NCBI GenBank assembly: GCA_963210315.1
Contig: OY723273.1
Coordinates: 620,001-684,000, forward strand
Source of the DNA: Rhynchopus euleeides
Taxonomy: Eukaryota; Euglenozoa; Diplonemea; Diplonemida; Diplonemidae
Length of the DNA: 64,000 nt
Reading direction: 5' to 3'
Shown here: one piece after another, positions 21,101 through 29,658 of the stretch
Numbering within the stretch: the stretch's first letter is position 1
How the letters are laid out: each line of letters begins with the position of its first letter
Program-made: the position numbers and the translations under genes
The notes under the pieces: model-generated
Database searches by the model: none
Told to the model about the DNA's origin: nothing
The model's input: the letters and a program-made list of their open reading frames with translations, nothing else

Positions 21101-22102
21101 GACCTGCACGGCTGCCGGCCTGGCCACGGTGCGGAGGACCTCATCTGGCACCTGGCGGCACGTATTGAAGAAGCCCACCTCACAGGGCGACCGCTGCACG
21201 GAGTCGCCCTCGACTTCAAGAAGTGCTTCGACACGGTGCCAATCGACCTCACCTTCCGCCTGGCTGCGGAGCTCGGTTTCGACGCCCGTGTCCTGCGCAC
21301 CCTGCGAGCAGCGTACAGGACGATGCAGCGGCACTTCCGGGCGAGCGGCACCATCGGGGAAGGCTTCCTGCCAACTAACGGCATCATGCAGGGTTGCCCC
21401 ATCAGTGTCGTGCTGATTAACGTGCTGGTGGGTGTGTGGATGAGGATGGTCGAGCACCGGCAGGACACAAGGGCGCTGTCTTTCGTTGACGACGTATACG
21501 CCACAGCCCCCAGCCCGGAGATCCTGCAAGACGTTGTAGACGACTCTGCGGGTTTCTCCCACGACACCGGGATGGCTATTTGTGCAGAAATCAAGTCTCA
21601 CGTTTTCTCGACATCCCCCGGGCCGCTCCGGATTATGTACCGGGCAAGGGATGGCGAGGCCACTCCCCTCCGGCAGCGCAACAGCTTCGACTGTCTCGGG
21701 GCCATGCTACACGCGCGCCTGATCAGGGAAGGGCGCACAGCGCCCCAGTCCGAGCGCATCGCCCGCCGGAAGGAAGGTGCGCAGCAGAACCTCAGCGCTG
21801 CCCCTGCCGGTGCAATGGAAAGGGCAGGCGGCGGCGATGACGGCAGGGGCTCGACTATATTACGATGCCCTCGTAACTCGTTGGGACAGCAAGGACATCA
21901 GGCGATGGAGGGGCCTCTTCGTCGCCGCGCTCTGGTCTGGCCCACCTCGCAGAGCACAGGAGATTGTGCTGTGTGTCCTCCATCAGGCGCACCGGGTGGA
22001 CCCCGCTGTCGCCCCCCCCTACCGGCAGATCACCACATGGGCCAAGCAGATCAAAAAGTGGAGCCACAGCAGGGTGCTGTCCGAGGCAGCCTGGGGGAGT
22101 AG
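18200..22102 (+). CDS. LINE ORF2, first part: OTU protease, APE endonuclease, reverse transcriptase
   Basis: The frame is open from the codon after the ORF1 UAG; the first ATG is only at 18592, so readthrough or fusion is likely. Residues are counted from 18200. OTU-like cysteine protease, about 131-262: nucleophile motif DGNC (C144) and later FHYDVL (H251). APE-type endonuclease, about 319-560: ATANVTSL (N327), LQETR (E350), GDLNTNP (D479), TRLDICL (D528), THCPLF (H556). Reverse transcriptase, about 850-1175: LDFKKCFDTV (D1005), the GIMQGCPIS turn, and FVDDVY (D1097, D1098) in place of the usual YADD. Coding continues in this frame to about 21800. The remaining 300 bases to the stop at 22102 are a shadow of the next frame. 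The product would nick the target and reverse-transcribe the element RNA in the nucleus. Confidence 0.9.
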   Translation, partial: GGGRSGQRGGPAQEINVPPGRGADHVWGQITFAVGPPAAPHPEKQEVSGRIQTPPHTPSRTPTPTSPPTPPRPSRAAVRAGDTRATAPCWDPVDLATGAGEPRRLRGGGQEYSPSTIEQDEQWLTHAARRLMALRVPVPKDGNCQYAGLAEQCAEWTAGGLRAAVASSMRQNAERRASYVPDHDDPQAPTSYDDYVEKQTRPGTYGDAATLRVAAEVLDAQVWLLASNSKQCMTRCGEGAKVLGLTWRPFHYDVLRFPLSLARELAVTPTNQWDIPAALPMPTPATADGTRVPTPVQGSTASPPPRRLRHPAYQLTTPGVIRLATANVTSLQTHLGDVAGLKADVVALQETRVPDPSKGTHNGYFAAHGWAMHWGKGMPRVAGANGREQTRPGGVAVMAKEGLVAQVVQPKTAQEQKLYDSTRMVHVVLAIGDGKTALHILSVYGHSGTEVGEQREALLQETLDLAAGLGQVPVLLMGDLNTNPETSATLSQACRVGGWVDAATTHAELAQQSVQNTCWASENGTRLDICLMNSCAAPALRRVEVAKRGDYDIPTHCPLFVDLDLTAFRRPKKICILPTPFPAGKPKLGDAAARGIMQDVLAEGELRHGATAAQLLHRASTCGERFLKRVHVGHLERQEAAYTGRAEGYHMQWSRAATKHHPASARGAGDTNTRAKDGLLGNLRCLVQEGLKRLQADAPYGLTNGEKHAWNAAKKRLREGGLPQGLQAALTNTTSQLPDLEILEQALIALEGSQRGMFDRLRDARIRTWKARMQKAWTYEAGQVFAYLADRFCAPATFMRREDGSFTACPKEADELLRSDTAWGGYFRKYATTPEPRWDTFRQKYLRFLPEVADMECKTITAEDVGKALAKMSTSTSPGLHGWRVHELRQLPHELLRLFAEVFNEVERSGEWPEQLMHAMICLIPKPGSSGEPLSQRPISITPVLYRVWAAIRVKPALKWLEIIAPEDLHGCRPGHGAEDLIWHLAARIEEAHLTGRPLHGVALDFKKCFDTVPIDLTFRLAAELGFDARVLRTLRAAYRTMQRHFRASGTIGEGFLPTNGIMQGCPISVVLINVLVGVWMRMVEHRQDTRALSFVDDVYATAPSPEILQDVVDDSAGFSHDTGMAICAEIKSHVFSTSPGPLRIMYRARDGEATPLRQRNSFDCLGAMLHARLIREGRTAPQSERIARRKEGAQQNLSAAPAGAMERAGGGDDGRGSTILRCPRNSLGQQGHQAMEGPLRRRALVWPTSQSTGDCAVCPPSGAPGGPRCRPPLPADHHMGQADQKVEPQQGAVRGSLGE

Positions 22103-24314
22103 AGAGAGGCTTGAGGGGACAGGCCCCTTCGCGCTTTTCTGGGCCGCCCTGCAGGGGATTGAATGGCGCTGGAGTGCTGCGACCACCCTGGCTTATACTG
22201 ACGAAGCTGGTCGCGATGTCACCTTCGGCCCTGTTGCTGCAACACCGAGCGCCTGGGCTATCTTTGCACACGACCTCCGCCAATCCCTGCGTAACGCAAC
22301 GGCGAAGAAGCTGGCCGAACGCAGAGACGACTTCCAAGGAGCAGAGCACGGCATTGACGGGAGGGTGACACGTTGCGTCCTGGAGGGAGAGGGCGCTGCA
22401 ATCACGGGGTACCAGCGAGGCCTCCTCCGCTCCGTCGTTGCAGGGGCGGTGCCTGCTCGTGGGCGCACAGGTCTGGGGGAGGTGTGCCGATACTGCACAT
22501 CTGGGACCCCGGAGACGGTATCACACCTGTGGTGGGACTGCGCGGCATGGGAGCCAGTCCGCCAGAAGCACCCCATAGCAGCGAGGGACCGGACGGCCTG
22601 GCCGGCATGCCTGGCCCAGTGCGGGGTGGCGCCCATTTACAGATACAGCGTCCCGGAGAACGAGCAGCCGCTGCCCATGTCCTTTGCGGACAGGATCACC
22701 ACCGTGGCACAGCTCCACCGCTACTTCATCGCAGTCCTGGCGGCGCGACAGGAGAAGGACGGGCTGCTCGACCGCTCTGTGCGCCATCACCGTACTACCG
22801 TCTACCCCTGGGAGTGGAGCACCCCTAACCCCGAGAGTGCCTCCATCCCTGCACTGGCGCCTTCCGAAGTCAAGCAGACGTGGGGCAAGCGGCCCCCAGG
22901 CATGTGGGTGGCCCTCTGCGACTGGCTAAGGGGCCTAAAGTGGGGACCGCAGGGGAGTGAGCATACTGTGACCCTGATGGAGCTGGCCGTGGACTTCGAG
23001 CTACCAACTGGCCTTACCCTCCCAGACACCGTGACGCGCCGCATCCGCCCCCCCGCCCACGTGGACCCGAATAGGAAGGGCGCGAGGGAGGCCCGCTCGC
23101 GCATCCCTGCAGACACAGCCCCAGGGCTCACCCTGTACTTTGACGGTGGTGCGCGCGACAATGGCACCCCCTTCGCCGTGGCGGGGGCAGGGGCGGTGCT
23201 ATACCAAGACGGTTGCAAGGTTTCAGAGAAAGTACTCCCGCTGCTGAACGTGCGTAGCAACAACATTGCTGAGTACGAGGCGCTCCGTGCAGGTCTGCGC
23301 CTCCTCGAGAGGGGTGATGCCCCTGAGGGCCCAGTCACAGTGCGGGGCGACTCCCAGGTGGTGCTGCGTCAGCTCCAAGGGGACTCATTGTGCCGGGATG
23401 CCGCCCTCCGTCCTCTGTTCCTCAGCACGTCCCGGCTAGCTGCGGACCTCCAACCGAGGTTCACTCTCACATACGAGCATGTGAAGAGGGAATCCAACAC
23501 AGATGCTGATGCCCTCAGTAACGCCGCGATGGACGAGGCTGAAAGGCTGGGGGCCTCACGGCAGCAGCTCCAGCAAGACCTCACGGTGTTCCAGAGCAGT
23601 ATCCTGGGGAAGGCTGCCTCGCTGAAGGGGCTCTGCAGCATGGTGACGAAAGTAGGCACTGGGCCCTGGCATTGCGGCCATGCTGCCAACTCAACAGTCC
23701 TCACGGCGATCGGTGGATCTGTGGCGGCGGGCCTGTCGAGGAGGGCCCAGCTGAACCCTGCCACTGAGTCGGTGATGCGCAGCCTCCAAGCGCACCTGGC
23801 TGTGCCAGCCCCCAGCCGGACGGATACAGTGTTCCATGATCGCGGAATGGCGTGGGCCGCTACCTTCGCTCCGCAGCCGCACTACCCTGAGGGCTGGCAG
23901 CAATCGGCCCAGCAGTGGGCGGCGCGTGGTCGGCAGGCCAACAGCCGGGTAGGGCGCCCATGGGAGCGGAGGGGCGCTGCCCCCCGAACTGCTCCCCCTG
24001 GTGCCAGGAGGAACGCAAAGGTGCTTGCCTGCAAGTTGCATTGGAAGCCCCGTTGCTCGGCATGCCAGAAGCGGCGCCTCCCGGAGGAGGTGTGCTGCCG
24101 TAACCACCACAAGGAGGGGGACGGGCTCCCGGTCACTATGGGCTTCTGCAAACGCCACAGCATGGACCGATGCGGTGACTGCTACAGCGATGGCAAAACA
24201 CTACCACATTGCTGCCAAGCACACCACGCCGGCTATGCTGCACGCCCTCCTCCCCGGAGTGGCACTGAGTTGGCCCCACACTCTAACCCGAGTGGGGCCT
24301 CCGCTGTGACGTAG
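21777..24314 (+). CDS. LINE ORF2, second part: RT thumb, zinc knuckle, RNase H, twin Cys/His modules
   Basis: Continuation of ORF2 in another frame, joining near 21790-21810 (ALPLPVQWKG follows NLSA). Residues are counted from 21777. The stretch ARLYYDALVTRWDS is the usual post-RT region. A zinc knuckle CxxCx9Hx4C (CRYC...HLWWDC) lies at about 22486-22542. RNase HI, about 450-590, has all four acidic residues: YFDGGA (D456), IAEYEAL (E499), RGDSQVV (D525) and TDADALS (D578). The C-terminal 95 residues contain two 27-residue modules of identical spacing, CxxHx4CxxCx9CCxxHH, at 24030-24110 and 24147-24227. Stop TAG at 24312. No restriction-like endonuclease motif was seen. Confidence 0.88.
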   Translation: MRSRTSALPLPVQWKGQAAAMTAGARLYYDALVTRWDSKDIRRWRGLFVAALWSGPPRRAQEIVLCVLHQAHRVDPAVAPPYRQITTWAKQIKKWSHSRVLSEAAWGSRERLEGTGPFALFWAALQGIEWRWSAATTLAYTDEAGRDVTFGPVAATPSAWAIFAHDLRQSLRNATAKKLAERRDDFQGAEHGIDGRVTRCVLEGEGAAITGYQRGLLRSVVAGAVPARGRTGLGEVCRYCTSGTPETVSHLWWDCAAWEPVRQKHPIAARDRTAWPACLAQCGVAPIYRYSVPENEQPLPMSFADRITTVAQLHRYFIAVLAARQEKDGLLDRSVRHHRTTVYPWEWSTPNPESASIPALAPSEVKQTWGKRPPGMWVALCDWLRGLKWGPQGSEHTVTLMELAVDFELPTGLTLPDTVTRRIRPPAHVDPNRKGAREARSRIPADTAPGLTLYFDGGARDNGTPFAVAGAGAVLYQDGCKVSEKVLPLLNVRSNNIAEYEALRAGLRLLERGDAPEGPVTVRGDSQVVLRQLQGDSLCRDAALRPLFLSTSRLAADLQPRFTLTYEHVKRESNTDADALSNAAMDEAERLGASRQQLQQDLTVFQSSILGKAASLKGLCSMVTKVGTGPWHCGHAANSTVLTAIGGSVAAGLSRRAQLNPATESVMRSLQAHLAVPAPSRTDTVFHDRGMAWAATFAPQPHYPEGWQQSAQQWAARGRQANSRVGRPWERRGAAPRTAPPGARRNAKVLACKLHWKPRCSACQKRRLPEEVCCRNHHKEGDGLPVTMGFCKRHSMDRCGDCYSDGKTLPHCCQAHHAGYAARPPPRSGTELAPHSNPSGASAVT

Positions 24315-24329
24315 AAATGGGCGGGGGTG

Positions 24330-24383
24330 GGCAATGATCCGCGCAGGATCTCCCCACACAAAACGTGGTCACCACACACACAC
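24330..24383 (+). promoter_or_regulatory. LINE 3' UTR hairpin and CA tail
   Basis: GATCC-GCGCA-GGATC forms a perfect 5 bp stem 20 bases before the tail AAAACGTGGTCACC(AC)n. The same arrangement is kept in the copies at 15590-15650 and, in reverse, at 45929-46010. It is a plausible recognition element for the element's reverse transcriptase. Confidence 0.55.
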
Positions 24384-25134
24384 CCACCATCCCCGTTCAC
24401 CTGAGCAAGCTGCAGCACCTTTGCGCAGCATCCTTGGCAGACATTGAGACACTCTGGAGGGGCCAGAAAGGATAACCCAGAGAGAGAGAGAGAGAGACAG
24501 AGAGGTTCTTTGGCGTGGCGCTTGCGTTGGCTGGAGCTTCAGAGGGGGGGGAGCAGGACGCCAGCGGCACGGTGTCAAAGAAACCACTTGAGAGAGATGG
24601 AGAGATGGAGAGAGAGAGATTTCGGCCGGGGGATATTTTCTTCCGGGAGAAATTCACCCAAGAAAAATGTGTACCCATTTTCCAGCACCGCCAGCGGAAA
24701 GACCACCTCTTCAGAGGGTGGGGTGGGGTGGGGCAGCAAGAGCCACCACGGCGTAGGATGTGGTCAACAGCAGCTGTGGCATCCTACAATGCGGTCCCCA
24801 TATCGCCTCTGCCGAGATGGGGACACACAACAGTTTGGGGCGGTTGCTATTTTTATGAGAAGGGGCCAGCCTCGCCAGGGCCCGCCAGAACACCCCCCCC
24901 CCCTCCCGCCAGCTGCCCTGAAGGCAGGGCAGGCACAGCGGCCGCACCAAAGCGTTGGTTTTGATGAACCGAGTGAATCCGAGATGTCTATTTTTTTTAA
25001 GGGGCAACAACACCTCAACCCGATGGAGACGGTCTGCAAGATGAAGACAGGGCTGTGTGACACGCCTGGTTTCCCTTTTGGCATTGCAGCACAGTAGGGG
25101 ACTGGCACGCACAGGTGGGACGGAGGGAGGGACA
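24384..25134. other. Intergenic, no gene recognised
   Basis: Contains a (GA)n microsatellite (24479-24497), AGAGAG-rich sequence (24590-24620) and GTGGG repeats. The 217-codon plus-strand frame at 24444-25097 is low-complexity and shows no domain. Confidence 0.5.
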
Positions 25135-25764
25135 TCAGTCGTGCTTGGCGTGGCTGCTCGTCGGACGCACCTTATGCAGGTCTGCGTTCTGCAGGATCAC
25201 GGGACTGTTGCAGTACGTTGCCTGGAGGGTCAGCGGCCAGTGCTTGCAGTATGACGTGTCGATTGCATGGCGCTCCCCGACACAGACAGATCCCTGCGCC
25301 GAGGGGCGGCCCATCCCGTCCAGCAGTGTGTACACAACCTCCGCACCGCTGACAGGCCCACGCAAAGTGAAGTGCACGTTGTGCGACTTTTCCGCTGTCA
25401 CCTCGTCGGTGTCCCACTCGACAGCCCACTGCTCGTCGCTGAGGCGTTTGGCAGCTTTCGCAACCCCGCAGGCCACTGTCACGGCGCCGACCGTTGCCAA
25501 TGCAACCCCTGTCCCCGCCTTGAAGTAATCCCAAGGCGTCCAGCCGGCAGACGGCACAACGCTGGCCAGGTCCATCATTCTATCCTCCGATGCCGGTTCC
25601 GGCAACTCCGCGACCTCCTCGCAGACCGGGGGGGCGCAGTCAGCCTCCGGCTGGCTGGTGTGGTCTGGCTGGTCTGTGGCACAGCCGTGCTCCTCCTGTT
25701 CCTCCGGGCAGGCGGTGTCGGTGTTTGTGGCCCCGTCGTTGCCCTGTGGTTGTGTATCCTCCAT
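25135..25764 (-). CDS. Hypothetical single-span membrane protein, 209 aa
   Basis: Intronless frame beginning MEDTQPQG; an upstream TTG would add 12 residues. The first ~70 residues are acidic, rich in Glu, Pro, Asp and Cys, and probably disordered. One hydrophobic helix (GTGVALATVGAVTVACGVA, about residues 84-104) is followed by a basic AAKR stop-transfer. The ~100-residue C-terminal domain reads like a folded beta-rich domain (VHFTLRGPVSGAEVVYTLL, four Cys). No family is recognised. GC-rich third positions match the ZIP gene. It could be a type II or tail-proximal membrane protein of an organelle or vesicle. Confidence 0.55.
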   Translation of the reverse strand: MEDTQPQGNDGATNTDTACPEEQEEHGCATDQPDHTSQPEADCAPPVCEEVAELPEPASEDRMMDLASVVPSAGWTPWDYFKAGTGVALATVGAVTVACGVAKAAKRLSDEQWAVEWDTDEVTAEKSHNVHFTLRGPVSGAEVVYTLLDGMGRPSAQGSVCVGERHAIDTSYCKHWPLTLQATYCNSPVILQNADLHKVRPTSSHAKHD

Positions 25765-26178
25765 CCCTGCTGGGGTAGGGGTGCCCTTGGATGCGGGCAA
25801 AACATAACAACAGGTGCGTGTATGATTTGTGTGAAAGGGTGGAGGTCAAAAAATAATCAAGTCGCCCAAAAACCCTCTAACCCGAAACAAGCCGCCTCTG
25901 GGCGGCTGGGGGGCGAAGGGTGGCTGGGGGGACAACGATGTAAGTTATGGGGTCTCTCAAAAAAACTATCTGTGCCCCCACTGGATCGTAAAGTGACAGC
26001 AAAACGAGACAACAAACCAATTACTGCCGAAAGTTGTTTTGTTGGAACGCAGACCCCACTCTTTGTGTACACCACTCCCCGGTCTGATGAAGTGGTGTGA
26101 GTGGGGACGCACGATCCAGCTAAAGGCACAGAAAGTTTCCCCAGTTGGCTACGCCGAACTAACAAAAAACCAACCTTT
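25765..26178. repeat. Gene flank plus second copy of the ~210 bp dispersed repeat (25959-26168)
   Basis: 25870-25935 contains the AACAAGCCGCCTCTGGGCG motif that also starts the element at 56960. 25959-26168 is almost identical to 8296-8510. The next element starts 11 bases later. Confidence 0.75.
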
Positions 26179-26362
26179 GGGGGTCTTCGCTACGGGGTGA
26201 TCGTCAGTCAGACTCACGGTATGGTCCCTCGGGGCCAGGCTACGATGCCAGCACGCTAACCCAAATTGCAATACGATCGTCAGTGCATTTTGGTAAATTT
26301 CCTGTTGAATTAGCTGAAAACTGACGAAGATTGACGAAGGATAACGACCAGCAAAGACCCCC
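26179..26362. mobile_element. 184 bp TIR element, GGGGGTCTTCGCT family
   Basis: The left end GGGGGTCTTCGCT and right end AGCAAAGACCCCC are imperfect inverted repeats. The interior carries CGATCGTCAGT and TTTCAGC/GCTGAAAA motifs, with relatives at about 5430-5515 and 50285-50325. The segment TTAGCGTGCTGGCATCG (here reversed) recurs at 3740 and 55920. Confidence 0.6.
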
Positions 26363-26437
26363 TGTGAAACCACTCAATCTTCAAACCCTCAAAATAGCCA
26401 GCCATCCAATTTCCTTCCCCTCCCCACCCCCCCTCCA

Positions 26438-27289
26438 GGGGTAGTCATAAGGAAAGGGGTTTTTTACCCCCGGGCCCCGGCTTATGGGCCCGGGCCCCGG
26501 ATCAGGGGGAGGTTCGGGAACCGGGGCCCGAGTGACTTGCAGTGCACTCGGCACCCCAAAAATGGCCGCAATTGGTTGTTTCGGGCTGGCCGAGTCCGGG
26601 GTAGTAAAAAATATCCAGTTTTTCCCTCCGGAAAAATACTCAGATCGGGTACACAAAGTGGCGAAAACCACTTGAAATGGAGCTGTTCGGACATGCCGAA
26701 CCAGGGTGGCTGTGAAACCTTCGACCCGTGGAATCGCAATTTTCCCCCTCCATTGCACTTTTCGGAATCCATGCGGATCGCAGTGGGGTCATTTTGGTGG
26801 GATCGGTGCCAAGCTTCATCCATGTAATGCGGGTCTGATTCAGGCACTTTTGAAGGGAAATGGTGACTGGCAGGCGCTCGCCCACCCACACCACCCGCCC
26901 AGCGGGACCCCCCTCACACATTTCCCAAAAACCCGTTCTTTTGAACGTTTGGAATCTGTGCGGATCGTGGTGGGATCATTTTGGTCATGGGGCGCCAGTT
27001 TACACCCCTTATTGATGGCTCCCAATAGGCGGTATTCCTGAGGGAAACCCACCTACCAAGGCACCCCAGAACCCGGACCGGCGGTGCGATGGACCCAGCT
27101 CCACCAATTCCCCGAAAAATGGTCGCATTTGATCGCACGGAGCTCGTGGGGTCTGAGATTTTTTTCCGGCCCCGGAGGTAAATAGCTAGGTGAATGTTAA
27201 ATCAGCCAAAAGAGTTTTTCAGCAGAAATCTCCCTTTAAAAAAATCCGAGAAAATGTCCGGGGCCCGGGCCCCGGCTTATGACTACCCC
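26438..27289. mobile_element. 852 bp TIR element, GGGGTAGTCATAAG family
   Basis: Terminal inverted repeats GGGGTAGTCATAAG, each followed closely by the palindrome CCGGGGCCCGGGCCCCGG. The interior (26530-27240) has repeated GGATCGTGGTGGGATCATTTTGG-type segments related to 57301-57960. No transposase frame. Confidence 0.75.
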
Positions 27290-27580
27290 TGCCCCCCTCT
27301 CCCCCACTTCCACAGCGTGCCATCGCTTCGCCCATTCGCGGAGGAGGGGGGGGGGGGCAGAGGTGCGTGCGTGAGGAGGTGGGTGGGCGGGGGCCGTAAC
27401 CCTATCTGCCGACAGCTTTCCACGGCTTACTTTAAACCGGAAGGTCACCAGGACCCCCCATTCTGTGCAGTGATTCAGGCAACATCTACAGCCCGATCCC
27501 AGCCCGGAAGGGTTGGGGTCGAATTTTCGGGGAAAGGTCAGGGCAGGCAGTTAGAACAGGATTTCCACCGCATCACACAT
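27290..27580. other. Short intergenic stretch
   Basis: GC-rich with a G-run (27346-27357). No feature recognised. It is 3' flank of the exon that follows. Confidence 0.4.
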
Positions 27581-27804
27581 CTAGCTAGAAGGGCGCCTCG
27601 GAGCCTGTGGGCACATGGGACAGGCAGCAGGCTTTGCCGCCAGCTGCTGCAGGTAGTACGAAGCTGATTCCTCATCCTTCGCAGTGTCATCCAATATCAT
27701 CCGCATCTCACCGCCAGCCCCCTGCGGGATCAGGTACGCCTCCCGGATGAGCTCTGTCAGCTGGCACTTCAGCTTCTCCTGCCTCAGCCGCGGTGCTGCC
27801 ATCT
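27581..27804 (-). CDS. Candidate last exon of the helical-repeat gene
   Basis: Open frame of about 73 codons (QEKLKCQLTELIREAYLIP, CPMCP near the end) preceded by a good acceptor, TTTTGGCGCAG. If joined to 28416 (donor G/GTCTGG, intron 27805-28415), the phase matches exactly (G + AG). The donor is weak, so the exon may instead belong to another transcript. No domain recognised; a CxxC pair (CPMC) is near the C terminus. Confidence 0.35.
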
Positions 27805-28392
27805 CTGCGCCAAAATGCCGTGTAGATGCCCCACACCCACCCAGCCCGCGCCAGCCTCGGAGTGAGGCACGGAGGCAGGTGGGTGGGCTGCTTGGTAGGG
27901 CAAGGGTGCTGTCTGTGGAGGGGTGTCATGAATTGTGAGGAGCAACCGCCACACACGACGCATGAGCACACAGCAACAGGCTTGCTGAAGAGGGGGGGGG
28001 TTTTTTTGATTGTCGGGAGTGGATGCAAAGGCAAGGGGGAGGGGGTGGCTGATGCCCATATCAAATAAAAACGCATGCACCGTGTGGTGACTCATTGCCC
28101 ATCAGAGCAAAACATAGCCCAGACTCGTTTGACCGAGGCATAGTCTCAGTTACAAGCCGCCGCGCCGCCGCCCCCGCCCCCCCGCCACAGGGTGTGGAAT
28201 ACAAACAAACAAATGCCACACAGCGGTGTTTGTCTCCCGTCGACCCCCCCCCCCTCCGGCAACAGCCCGCAACACACAACGAACCGGAGGCACACCCCCT
28301 CGGGTATCTGTCTGCCTCTCCCCCACCCCCCCCCCCACCCCCCACCCCCTCACCTCCACCCGCCCTTCACCACCGCCACTGGCGCTGGTGTG

Positions 28393-29658
28393 TCAGAACA
28401 GGAGCATCTCCAGACCGGGGGGTGGGCGCTTCTCAGTGGATACACTCGGGGGCACTGCCGCCACACCGCCCTTCACCGGTTGGGGCGTCTGCGGGTTGGG
28501 CACAGCTCTGAAGGCACTGCGGTACCACCGCGCGCAGTGCATGAGGTCTTCCTGGGCGAGCTTCAGCTGGGGGTGCTTCTTCAGGCGGTGTGCCGTCGCG
28601 ACGTGTCTTGCAAACCACATCTTGTCGAGATGTGATGGCGGCGGGCCGACGCCTGGCGTGCACCTCACCCGGGCAGCCACGAGCTGCTGCGAGGTGGCAC
28701 CTCCGAGGCAGAAACCCACGAGAGTCGCCTCAAACTCAACCAGGGAAGAGCTGAAGGTGGCAGCAGCAGCACTCCCCCTCTGTAGCACCGCTAGGCAGCG
28801 CTTCCACTGCCCATGCTTGAGATAGCACACGGCAAGCTCCAGCAATGTGTGTATATTCCTTAGGCTTTCCACAGCCTCGCTTGTTGGGATCTCCGAGCCG
28901 TCGCTGCTGCGGATAGGCGCGTTTGGCGCCACCTCCTCGACTGACTGCCAGATCCGCACCACCACCTCCGGCGCCGCATTGACACTGTTGAGCGCCCTCA
29001 GGACAAAATAGAACTGCGACACATCCGGAACCCTCCTCACAAACTCCCCCCCGCCGAACAACCCCTCCGCTTCGCCGAACCTCCCCTGGCTTATCAAGCT
29101 CCTCCCATACTGCCACACGGGGTGCTGGAATTCCACCAAGCCTAGCCTGCCCCCGACCCCCTCGGTGCTGGTGAAGTGCTGCCAGATCTGATCGAGCCAC
29201 TTCGGGTCACGCTTTGCCACAGTGAGGGCCACCATATACACATAGACCGCCCGTAGGCCGCATGGGTCTGACGGGTCAGGCCGATCCCTCCATCGGATGT
29301 ATGCTTTGGAAGCTTCGTGCAGGAGGCCCACCTTGGAGAAGGCACGGATGGCGATGGCGGATGTGATGTCGGAGGGGCTGGTGCCTGCCCATATGGCTTT
29401 CATCTCCTCACCGGCGTGGAGGTGTACACACCGCTGGAGGGCGGCGTTTGCAACGGTGGGGTCATCCGGGTGCTTCCGGACGGTAGACAGGAGCCTCGTG
29501 GCATCGCCCTCTTGGAGTATCTCGGCACGCACGCCTCTCGTCCTGACAGGGCCAGGGGGGAGGGGCGACCGCCCCAACAGATTGGGGACCGAAAGCTCCT
29601 TCAGCAGCACGCTCCTCCGGAGGGTGCTGAAGTCGCGGATGAAGGTATCGCGCCCCAT
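28393..29658 (-). CDS. Helical-repeat (PPR/TPR-like) protein, 421 aa as a single exon
   Basis: Starts MGRDTFIRDFSTLRRS; an open extension upstream lacks good coding character. Residues about 60-370 read as paired alpha helices of about 35 residues, for example AIAIRAFSKVGLLHEASKAY, VWQYGRSLISQGRFGEAEGL and LLELAVCYLKHGQWKRCLAV, the A-x-x-x-G-xx-xEA pattern of pentatricopeptide or tetratricopeptide repeats. Such proteins usually bind organellar RNA; that role is inferred. The N terminus is Arg/Ser-rich and could be an organelle-targeting peptide. It ends LEMLLF at TGA 28393, or splices at 28416 into the exon at 27581-27804. It is a clean single-copy gene between repeats. Confidence 0.6.
   Translation of the reverse strand: MGRDTFIRDFSTLRRSVLLKELSVPNLLGRSPLPPGPVRTRGVRAEILQEGDATRLLSTVRKHPDDPTVANAALQRCVHLHAGEEMKAIWAGTSPSDITSAIAIRAFSKVGLLHEASKAYIRWRDRPDPSDPCGLRAVYVYMVALTVAKRDPKWLDQIWQHFTSTEGVGGRLGLVEFQHPVWQYGRSLISQGRFGEAEGLFGGGEFVRRVPDVSQFYFVLRALNSVNAAPEVVVRIWQSVEEVAPNAPIRSSDGSEIPTSEAVESLRNIHTLLELAVCYLKHGQWKRCLAVLQRGSAAAATFSSSLVEFEATLVGFCLGGATSQQLVAARVRCTPGVGPPPSHLDKMWFARHVATAHRLKKHPQLKLAQEDLMHCARWYRSAFRAVPNPQTPQPVKGGVAAVPPSVSTEKRPPPGLEMLLF

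Larger units (their letters stand above)
15651..24383 (+). mobile_element. Full-length non-LTR retrotransposon (OTU-APE-RT-RNase H type), CA-repeat associated
   Basis: About 8.7 kb with a very short 5' leader (about 26 bp), ORF1, UAG, ORF2 and a ~70 bp 3' UTR containing GATCCGCGCAGGATC and ending in CA repeats. There is no LTR, and the ~200 bp direct repeat before it is a truncated relative. Domain order is coiled-coil ORF1, OTU-like cysteine protease, APE-type endonuclease, reverse transcriptase, zinc knuckle, RNase H, then two Cys/His modules. Only two interruptions exist in about 2,880 codons: the UAG at 18197-18199 and a frame change near 21800. The copy is therefore young or nearly intact. 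RNase H plus OTU recalls the RandI/Dualen and I-type groups (from memory), but no restriction-like endonuclease is seen. Confidence 0.9.

Noticed and set aside
20143-21594. 483-codon antisense frame opposite the RT
   Set aside because: A shadow of a coding strand with strong RT motifs; no own motifs.
15422-24383. The ~200 bp direct repeats around the retrotransposon as LTRs
   Set aside because: The left copy encodes the C terminus of ORF2 and ends in the 3' UTR and CA tail, so it is a truncated older LINE copy. There is no primer binding site, integrase or gag, and the RT and APE endonuclease are LINE-type.
24444-25097. 217-codon frame after the LINE as a third ORF
   Set aside because: Starts beyond the 3' tail, passes through GA and GTGGG simple repeats, and has no domain.
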